Of a stretch of 11,668 nucleotides of DNA, positions 7,533-11,668 are shown in pieces. Under the pieces are notes generated by a model that had not been told where the DNA came from, made no database searches, and saw only the letters and a list, made by a program, of their open reading frames with translations. Position numbers and translations under genes: made by a program. Position 1 is the stretch's first letter; the number at the start of each line of letters is the position of its first letter. The DNA is from Azophilus sp964572185. GTDB taxonomy: Bacteria > Pseudomonadota > Gammaproteobacteria > Pseudomonadales > Azotimanducaceae. The stretch covers positions 1 to 11,668 of the forward strand of contig CAZNFI010000097.1 in the NCBI GenBank assembly GCA_964572185.1. The letters run 5' to 3'.

Positions 7533-7925
7533 ATGTGGTTGTCGGCGCTGACTGCTGAACAACGCCAGGCATTGCTTGGCCTGGCGCACAATGTGGTGGT
7601 ATCCGATGGCCTGCTCGACCCCAACGAGGAGGGCATGCTGGATGAGTTCAGGCGCGAGATGGAACTGCATCCGAACCTCGAGCCGGAGTATCTGGAACTC
7701 GATGGCGTCGACGCCACCTTCGACTCCAGAAGGTCGAGGATCATCGTGTTGCTGAACCTGCTGCGCTTGAGCTATGCGGATGGGGCGTTCGAGATCGAGG
7801 AGGAGTGCCTGCTGAAGGAAGTCAGCCGCGCATTCCACGTCGGCGAGGAAGAGTTTCGCCTGCTGGACAACTGGGTACGCCGGTTCATGAGCCTCGAGGA
7901 GGAGGCGCGTATCCTCATGCGCTGA
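7533..7925 (+). CDS. TerB-like (tellurite-resistance/DjlA N-terminal domain) family protein
   Basis: This is a 130-residue, strongly acidic, all-helical protein without signal peptide or membrane span, so cytosolic. Two acidic turns of the TerB type, SDGLLDPNEEGML (residues 24-36) and ADGAFEIEEECLL (about 87-99), fit the internal duplication of that fold, which is thought to bind divalent metal. The rest is helices ending in RFMSLEEEARILMR. The biochemical role of stand-alone TerB proteins is not known. The gene follows the small membrane protein by 15 bases and converges on a membrane J-domain protein, which is suggestive because DjlA combines a membrane anchor, a TerB-like domain and a J domain in one chain. 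I assign the family from the motif pattern and overall character, not from a search. Confidence 0.72.
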   Translation: MWLSALTAEQRQALLGLAHNVVVSDGLLDPNEEGMLDEFRREMELHPNLEPEYLELDGVDATFDSRRSRIIVLLNLLRLSYADGAFEIEEECLLKEVSRAFHVGEEEFRLLDNWVRRFMSLEEEARILMR

Positions 7926-8012
7926 CGCCGGTCGTCCGCTCCTGTGGCGGGCTCGATACCTCGCGCAAACTTCGAATGCTGTTTCAGCCCGCCCGGCCCG
8001 GAGTTGCGGGAA

Positions 8013-8507
8013 TCAGCCTTTGCGCAGCAGCACCCGTTTGGCTTCGTTGAGCTGCTGGGCAAGGTAGGTGGAACCGCCCTTGTCTGGGTGAATCCTGGCC
8101 ATCAGGCGCCGGTGTGCATCAATCACCTGCTGCCGGGTCGGATCTGATTCGAGGCCCAGCACCGCCAGCGCTTCCCGGCGCGTCATCGTTCCCGATCGGG
8201 CCGCGGCCCCCGTTGCGCCATTGCGGCCGGCGCGCTGCTGACGATATTGGGCGTAGAGCCTGCCAAGGAAGGGAACGAAGCGCAGCAATCCCATGCTGCG
8301 CCGCAGAAATGGCAACAGTGCCGCTCCTATCGCGGCAAGCCAGTGCAGGCGCCCGGTTGCCGCCAGCAGCCCGAGAGCCGCGACCAGCGCCACGGCCAGC
8401 AAGGTGACGAGCCCTGTTGCCGTGTTCGGTTTCGCCGACAACCACACCAGGCGGAACAGCACCACGAAAGCGACCGCCGCGACTATGCCCGCCAGGACGA
8501 CTAGCAT
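8013..8507 (-). CDS. Membrane-anchored J-domain (DnaJ-like) protein
   Basis: The protein has 164 residues. Its N-terminal half holds apolar segments near residues 2-23, 31-51 and 54-67 that can span the membrane, followed by a basic linker (RSGTMTRRE). The C-terminal J domain (about 110-164) contains the diagnostic HPD tripeptide at 140-142 within AHRRLMARIHPDKGGS and then QQLNEAKRVLL. It resembles the TIM14/PAM18-type short J domain, so it should stimulate the ATPase of a DnaK-type Hsp70 at the inner membrane. It lacks the Gly/Phe and zinc-finger regions of DnaJ and the TerB-like domain of DjlA. The ATG at 8507 has no obvious Shine-Dalgarno sequence. It is convergent with the TerB-like gene, with 87 bases between stops and no clear terminator. 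Confidence 0.87.
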   Translation of the reverse strand: MLVVLAGIVAAVAFVVLFRLVWLSAKPNTATGLVTLLAVALVAALGLLAATGRLHWLAAIGAALLPFLRRSMGLLRFVPFLGRLYAQYRQQRAGRNGATGAAARSGTMTRREALAVLGLESDPTRQQVIDAHRRLMARIHPDKGGSTYLAQQLNEAKRVLLRKG

Positions 8508-8712
8508 TGCGTTGGCGATTGGGAATCTTGCATCGCGTCCTGTGCAACGATGCCGTCAGACCTGCAGATCGGGCTCGCGTTCGACCCCCGCAGTGGGACC
8601 TGTTGCGCTACCCGAGACTGCCGAGTGTACCCGGAATTGCCACGATGATGATTCATGAAAGCTAGGGTATCATGGGGACCATGAAAGGACGGGCCGCTAG
8701 CCGCAGCTGGTC
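8508..8712. other. Upstream region of the J-domain gene, no gene seen
   Basis: I find no convincing protein or RNA gene in these 205 bases. Upstream of the J-domain gene the minus strand has TACACT, a fair -10 hexamer at about 8625-8630, without a good -35. On the plus strand TATCAT at about 8668-8673 is the best -10-like hexamer, and an 11-codon frame starts with ATG at 8681 and stops at 8716. Neither is strong enough to annotate separately. Confidence 0.5.
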
Positions 8713-8928
8713 GTGAGTGGACGTCGCGAGGTTGGCAAGAGCAGTAAAGCACTGGGTGCGCGGACCAAGGCGCGCACTTACCGTGCCAACAGCACGTTGC
8801 GCACGCGGCGGGAGCACGGCCAGGGATTTCTTTCGCTGCTATTGACGACCGCAGTCGTTTATTCACGAACCGGTGCGGCCAGGCGAGTCACCGGGGTGGC
8901 GAAATCAAGTTGCTGCGCAAATCGGTGA
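8713..8928 (+). CDS. Doubtful 71-codon hypothetical frame
   Basis: The frame starts at GTG 8713 (overlapping the stop of an 11-codon frame as GTGA) and ends at 8928. The translation is very basic at first (GRREVGKSSKALGARTK), then has a short apolar stretch GFLSLLLTTAVVY and ends in SCCANR. Nothing resembles a known family. Codon choice is less GC-biased at third positions than in the neighbouring genes, and no ribosome binding site is evident. It also contains a perfect 7-bp inverted repeat (8756-8762 with 8771-8777), which may mean the DNA acts as RNA instead. Most likely non-coding; listed because it is the longest frame in an otherwise empty stretch. Confidence 0.2.
   Translation: MSGRREVGKSSKALGARTKARTYRANSTLRTRREHGQGFLSLLLTTAVVYSRTGAARRVTGVAKSSCCANR
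8756..8777 (+). repeat. GC-rich inverted repeat (stem-loop) in the unassigned region
   Basis: GTGCGCG (8756-8762) and CGCGCAC (8771-8777) are perfect inverted repeats around an 8-base loop, extendable by two G-T wobbles. No T tract follows, so it is not an intrinsic terminator. It may be part of a structured RNA or a chance hairpin in GC-rich DNA. Confidence 0.4.
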
Positions 8929-8933
8929 GGTTA

Positions 8934-8961
8934 TTGACAATGAAATTCAATCGCCCACACT
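8934..8961 (+). promoter_or_regulatory. Candidate sigma-70 promoter for the YdcH-like gene
   Basis: A perfect -35 hexamer TTGACA (8934-8939) is followed after 16 bases by CACACT (8956-8961), a 3-of-6 match to the -10 consensus. Transcription would start about 14 bases before the start codon, leaving just enough leader for the AAGGA ribosome binding site at 8972-8976. Confidence 0.5.
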
Positions 8962-8981
8962 AAGGCGGCTCAAGGACCCTA

Positions 8982-9179
8982 GTGAACAGCGTCGAGTTGA
9001 ACAACTGGCTTGAAGAACTGAAAGTCGAACACCGTGACCTTGACGAGGTCATCCACCACCTGATCGACACCGGACATCACGACACCATGCGCATACAGCG
9101 TTTGAAGAAACGCAAGTTGCGCCTGAAGGACATGATGGCGAAGCTCGAAAGCGAGTTGATCCCGGACCTCGACGCTTGA
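8982..9179 (+). CDS. YdcH family (DUF465) small helical protein
   Basis: This 65-residue, highly charged, fully helical protein probably forms a coiled-coil hairpin. The family signature is the second helix, with IQRLKKRKLRLKDMMAKLE at residues 38-56, preceded by LKVEHRDLDEVIHHL. The start is GTG at 8982, supported by AAGGA with a 5-base spacer and by a promoter just upstream. Length and layout are those of YdcH/DUF465 proteins. Their molecular function is unknown to me. The stop TGA (9177-9179) overlaps a TTG that begins the N-terminal fragment of the 5'-nucleotidase, so the two were probably co-transcribed and translationally coupled. Confidence 0.85.
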   Translation: MNSVELNNWLEELKVEHRDLDEVIHHLIDTGHHDTMRIQRLKKRKLRLKDMMAKLESELIPDLDA

Positions 9180-9295
9180 GCCGAAAGCCGCTCACGGTCG
9201 CGATTTCCTCGCGGGCGCTGTTTGACCTCAATGAAAGCAATCAGGCTCGAAGCCTACAGACGCTTCCAGATTCGCCACGAAGACCAATCCCTTGA
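9176..9295 (+). pseudogene. Out-of-frame N-terminal fragment of the 5'-nucleotidase
   Basis: Starting at TTG 9176, which overlaps the YdcH-like stop, this frame reads the conserved start of the PF06189 nucleotidases: LTVAISSRALFDLNESN (about residues 6-22). Shortly after the Asn codon ending near 9241 the protein similarity stops, and the frame runs into unrelated codons and a TGA at 9293-9295. The conserved continuation (LEAYRRFQIRHED) begins almost immediately afterwards in the next frame. Normally about seven codons separate the two blocks; only four bases remain, so about 17 bases are missing. Confidence 0.8.
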
Positions 9296-10064
9296 ACCGG
9301 GTGACGGGTTCGACTTCGTCAAAAAACTTCTCGATATCAATAATCTATTGGAGAAAAAGCGGGTAGAGGTGATCTTGCTGTCGCGCAATTCCGCTGATAC
9401 GGGGCTGCGCATATTCAACTCCATCAAGGCACACAGACTCGATATCAGCCGGGCCGCATTCTGTGGCGGCGAAAGCCCATACCGATACGTCAATGCATTC
9501 GGCTGCGATCTGTTCCTTTCAACGCACGCCTCCGATGTTCGTAATGCCCTGAAATACGGCGTGGCAGCCGCCACGCTGCTATCCGGCCGGGGCCCGTCTT
9601 CTGACGAACACTCACATCATCTTCGCCTGGCATTTGACGGCGATGCGGTGCTGTTCGCGGACGACTCGCAACGGGTCTTTCAGGAACAGGGGCTGGCAGC
9701 CTTCAGCGCCATGGAGGAAGCCGCTTCGACGCCCCTCGAAGGGGGGCCGTTCAAGTCGTTTCTGGGTGCACTGCACAGCTTGCAGGAGGAGTTCAGGAAA
9801 GACTGCCCAATACGCACGGCACTGGTTACCGCGCGTGGCGCGCCAGCGCATGAGCGGGTGATACGAACGCTTCGAGCCTGGAACGTTCGCCTGGATGAGT
9901 GCGTTTTTCTCGGCGGCATGAAGAAAACCGCGTTTCTGGCCGCCTTTGGCGCCGATGTGTTTTTCGATGACCAGGCCGACCACTGCCAGGATGCGCTGGC
10001 GGAGGTGGCTGCCGGCCATGTTCCCCATGGCGTTATGAACGAAGACGCCACCAGCGCTGCCTGA
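9222..10064 (+). CDS. 5'-nucleotidase (PF06189 type), N-terminally truncated by a frameshift
   Basis: This 280-codon frame encodes most of a cytosolic nucleoside 5'-monophosphate phosphatase related to animal cytosolic 5'-nucleotidase IA. It keeps EAYRRFQIRHED (about 10-21), VEVILLSRNSADTGLRIFNSI (about 49-69) and SPYRYVNAFGCDLFLS. The HAD-type catalytic motifs are FDGDAV (motif I, nucleophile Asp), TALVTARG (motif II), GGMKKTAFL (Lys motif) and DVFFDDQ (acidic motif IV). The catalytic half is therefore intact. The expected N-terminal block ISSRALFDL is encoded just upstream in another frame, so the intact gene would start at 9176. The TTG at 9222 and ATG at 9231 have no ribosome binding site and are unlikely natural starts. 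Either the gene is a recent pseudogene or the assembly lost about 17 bases. It ends 5 bases from the convergent cysB stop. Confidence 0.85.
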   Translation: MTSMKAIRLEAYRRFQIRHEDQSLEPGDGFDFVKKLLDINNLLEKKRVEVILLSRNSADTGLRIFNSIKAHRLDISRAAFCGGESPYRYVNAFGCDLFLSTHASDVRNALKYGVAAATLLSGRGPSSDEHSHHLRLAFDGDAVLFADDSQRVFQEQGLAAFSAMEEAASTPLEGGPFKSFLGALHSLQEEFRKDCPIRTALVTARGAPAHERVIRTLRAWNVRLDECVFLGGMKKTAFLAAFGADVFFDDQADHCQDALAEVAAGHVPHGVMNEDATSAA

Positions 10065-10069
10065 GCGCC

Positions 10070-11044
10070 TTACCGCACCGGCAGGGAGACTCCGGCAAAC
10101 AGCCGTTCCCTTGCCGCCTGGGTGGGGCAGCGTACCGCCTCGTTCACGGCAGGGCGGTCGAGGTGCGGTGCAAACAGGGCAATGAAATCGTACATGAACT
10201 TGCGCAGAAAGGTCCCGCGCCGGAAGCCGATGTGGGTAACGCTGGGCTCGAACAGGTGCGACCCGTCGAGCGCCTCGAGGTCGCGGTCAATCGCCGGGTC
10301 GAAGGCCATCGAGGCGATGATGCCCGCGCCGATGCCCAGGCGCACATAGGTCTTGATGACGTCGGTATCCGTGGCGGTAAAGGCGACATTCGGGGTCAAG
10401 CCCTCTTTCATGAAAGCCNNNNNNNNNNGACGCTGGCCGGTAAAACCGAACACATAGGTGACCAGCGGTTCCGCCGCGACTTCGGCCAGCGTCACCCTTT
10501 CCCGGCCGGCAAGGCGATGCCCCTTCGGCACGACGATGTCCCGGTACCAGCGATAGCAGGGCATCATGATCAGGTCCTTGAACAGGTGCAGCCCCTCGGT
10601 GGCAATGACAAAGTCGACATCGCCTTCGGATGCCAGTTCGGCCAGTTGCGATGGGGAACCCTGACTCATCTGCAGGGTGACCTCGGGATAGGTTTTTCGA
10701 AACTGGGAGATTACCCGCGGCAGCGCGTAGCGCGCCTGAGTATGGGTGGTGGCAATCGACAGCGAACCCTGTTGTTCGTTGCTGTATTCCTGGGCGATCT
10801 GCTTGATGCTCTCGGCCTGGCGAAGAATACTGCCCGCCACTTCGAGGATGGTCTCGCCAACCGGGGTAATGCGGCTCAGGTGCTTGCCGCTGCGCGCAAA
10901 AATCTCGACGCCCAGTTCATCTTCGAGCAGGCGGATCTGTTTGCTGACGCCGGGCTGTGAGGTGAACAGGCTCTGCGCGGTGGCAGACACGTTCAGGTCG
11001 TGGTGCGCGACTTCCCAGATATAGCGTAACTGTTGAAGTTTCAT
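10070..11044 (-). CDS. cysB: LysR-type transcriptional regulator CysB
   Basis: CysB activates sulfate uptake and cysteine biosynthesis genes in response to N-acetylserine and usually represses itself. The protein has 324 residues, the length of E. coli CysB. The N-terminal winged helix-turn-helix covers about 1-60 (NVSATAQSLFTSQPGVSKQIRLLEDELG), followed by a linker helix and the effector domain. Effector-site residues are in place: Thr100 and Thr102 in ATTHTQARYALP, and Thr202 in FGFTG. Other family blocks are FTATDTDVIKTYVRLGIGAGIIASM (222-246) and HIGFRRGTFLRKFMYDF (271-287). I use the ATG at 11044 (KLQQLRYIWEV start), supported by AGGGGA about 9 bases upstream, over an in-frame start at 11071. 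Residues 206-209 fall in the 10-N run. The paralogue Cbl is possible, but full length and cysH next door favour CysB. Confidence 0.93.
   Translation of the reverse strand: MKLQQLRYIWEVAHHDLNVSATAQSLFTSQPGVSKQIRLLEDELGVEIFARSGKHLSRITPVGETILEVAGSILRQAESIKQIAQEYSNEQQGSLSIATTHTQARYALPRVISQFRKTYPEVTLQMSQGSPSQLAELASEGDVDFVIATEGLHLFKDLIMMPCYRWYRDIVVPKGHRLAGRERVTLAEVAAEPLVTYVFGFTGQRXXXXAFMKEGLTPNVAFTATDTDVIKTYVRLGIGAGIIASMAFDPAIDRDLEALDGSHLFEPSVTHIGFRRGTFLRKFMYDFIALFAPHLDRPAVNEAVRCPTQAARERLFAGVSLPVR
10419..10428. other. Run of 10 undetermined bases (N) inside cysB
   Basis: The run covers parts of codons 206-209, just after the FGFTG effector-binding loop. Alignment by memory with E. coli CysB shows the same number of residues between GFTG and the following Ala-Phe, so the 10 N appear to stand for exactly 10 real bases. 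Confidence 0.95.
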
Positions 11045-11335
11045 CGCCAGTTTCCCCTGCGATTGAGCCACTTTACCTCGTCACAGGAGCATCTTGCTAT
11101 AAGAGCGCCGCCCGCTATAACGAAAAACTTTGGAAAACTTGCCCAAGGCATCAATTCGGTGCCGCGGTTGCGTGCGCCGGTAGACCTTCTCCCCGTACCC
11201 GACCTTGGATGGCGCGTCCGGGCGATGATCCACGGGTACTATCCCTGTCCGCTCACCGTCCCAATGGCGTCAAGCCAATGGCGGACTTTGACAACAACTT
11301 TTGCGAGAGGTTGCAAAATTTCCGCTGCAGGCGGG
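11045..11335. promoter_or_regulatory. cysH-cysB intergenic region with cysB promoter area
   Basis: These 291 bases hold no convincing gene. Near cysB the motif GCTATAA occurs twice in direct orientation (11096-11102 and 11114-11120, 18 bases apart), which is TTATAGC on the coding strand of cysB. Either copy could supply a -10 element, and the pair could be an operator; CysB sites are AT-rich and CysB is known to autoregulate. A second direct repeat, CCAATGGCG, lies at 11261-11269 and 11275-11283. TTTTGC and GCAAAA (about 11299-11318) form a weak AT-rich hairpin 3' of cysH that lacks a T tract on that strand. No reliable terminator separates cysH from cysB. Confidence 0.4.
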
Positions 11336-11668
11336 TCAGTCGACGATCTTTATGGTGTTCTGCGCATGCAGGCCGCACTCCTTGTGGCCGGCATCCTCCC
11401 ACCACCAGCGCCCGAGGCGCTCGTGCTGGTGCGGGCCTGTGGGGCGCGAGCAGGGCTGGCACCCGATCGAGACGAACCCCCGGTCGTGCAGCGGATTGTA
11501 GGGAACCTCGTTGTCGCGGATGTATGCCCAGATATCGCTGGATGACCAGTCTGCCAGCGGATTGAACTTGACCAATGGACGGCCAGGCGCGGAAAACGCC
11601 TGATCGTGCTGTTCCAGTGGAAGGTGCGCCCGGGTCTGCCCCTGATCGCGGCGTTGTCCGGTAACCCA
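11336..11668 (-). CDS. cysH: Assimilatory APS reductase CysH, C-terminal part (5' partial)
   Basis: These are the last 110 residues of the enzyme that reduces adenylyl-sulfate (APS) to sulfite with thioredoxin, in the cytosol. The frame enters from the right edge with WVTGQRRDQGQTRA, then LVKFNPLADWSSSDIWAYI, VPYNPLHDRG, SIGCQPCSR, GRWWWE and the catalytic ECGLH, ending in NTIKIVD. The CxxC of SIGCQPCSR is the second half of the [4Fe-4S] ligand set found in APS reductases and missing from E. coli-type PAPS reductase. The protein should therefore use APS rather than PAPS, although the first Cys pair lies beyond the window. A TTG at 11575 is internal and not the start. The gene is on the same strand as cysB and 291 bases upstream of it. 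Confidence 0.93.
   Translation of the reverse strand, partial: WVTGQRRDQGQTRAHLPLEQHDQAFSAPGRPLVKFNPLADWSSSDIWAYIRDNEVPYNPLHDRGFVSIGCQPCSRPTGPHQHERLGRWWWEDAGHKECGLHAQNTIKIVD

Noticed and set aside
7926..8012. Possible terminator between the convergent TerB-like and J-domain genes
   Set aside because: GTCCGC/GCGGGC can pair with one wobble, but no T tract follows on either strand.
9254..9574. Minus-strand frame within the 5'-nucleotidase
   Set aside because: Antisense shadow of a conserved protein.
11033..11545. 170-codon plus-strand frame over the cysB-cysH spacer and cysH
   Set aside because: It overlaps cysH antisense over half its length and has no recognisable protein sequence.
1..11668. 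CRISPR arrays, tRNA or rRNA genes, insertion sequences, phage or defence genes
   Set aside because: No regularly spaced repeats, tRNA-like folds, transposase motifs or terminal inverted repeats seen. The helicase-nuclease pair could suggest a defence system, but its AddAB architecture among housekeeping genes favours DNA repair.

Overview
The window is about 11.7 kb of GC-rich chromosomal DNA with ordinary housekeeping content. I place it in a gammaproteobacterium, because NfuA, CysB and the DAHP synthase all read like gammaproteobacterial proteins. CysB is 324 residues long and aligns position by position with my memory of the E. coli protein. A [4Fe-4S]-type APS reductase and an AddAB-like repair pair fit a Chromatiales/Ectothiorhodospiraceae-like lineage, but that finer placement is only inference. 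I see no mobile element, CRISPR array, rRNA or tRNA. Two runs of exactly 10 N (4951-4960 and 10419-10428) interrupt two genes without breaking their reading frames.

Left part (1-1550): the 3' end of nfuA (+) converges on a type I DAHP synthase gene (-). The 250 bases upstream of the synthase hold what looks like a complete transcription attenuator. A 24-codon leader peptide carries Trp-Phe-Gly-Tyr-Tyr, and it is followed by mutually exclusive hairpins and an intrinsic terminator with a U tract. Entry into the aromatic amino acid pathway is therefore probably controlled by aromatic aminoacyl-tRNA supply.

Middle (1555-7394): two large minus-strand genes overlap by four bases (TTGA). They encode an AddB-like iron-sulfur PD-(D/E)XK nuclease and an AddA-like UvrD/Rep helicase that has its own C-terminal nuclease domain. 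Together they look like a two-nuclease DNA end-processing complex. Divergent from them is a short plus-strand operon: a 43-46 residue membrane peptide and a stand-alone TerB-like protein. A membrane-anchored J-domain protein is encoded convergently (8013-8507). TM, TerB and J domains are the parts of DjlA, here split across adjacent genes.

Right part (8508-11668): a roughly 470-base stretch without a convincing gene leads to a YdcH/DUF465 protein. Its stop codon overlaps the likely start of a PF06189-type 5'-nucleotidase. The nucleotidase is broken: its conserved N terminus lies in a different frame, and the gap between the halves is best explained by loss of about 17 bases. It converges, with only 5 bases between stops, on cysB (-), the LysR-type sulfur regulator. 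Upstream of cysB is the 3' end of cysH (-), an APS reductase that runs off the window, so the right edge is a sulfate-assimilation locus.
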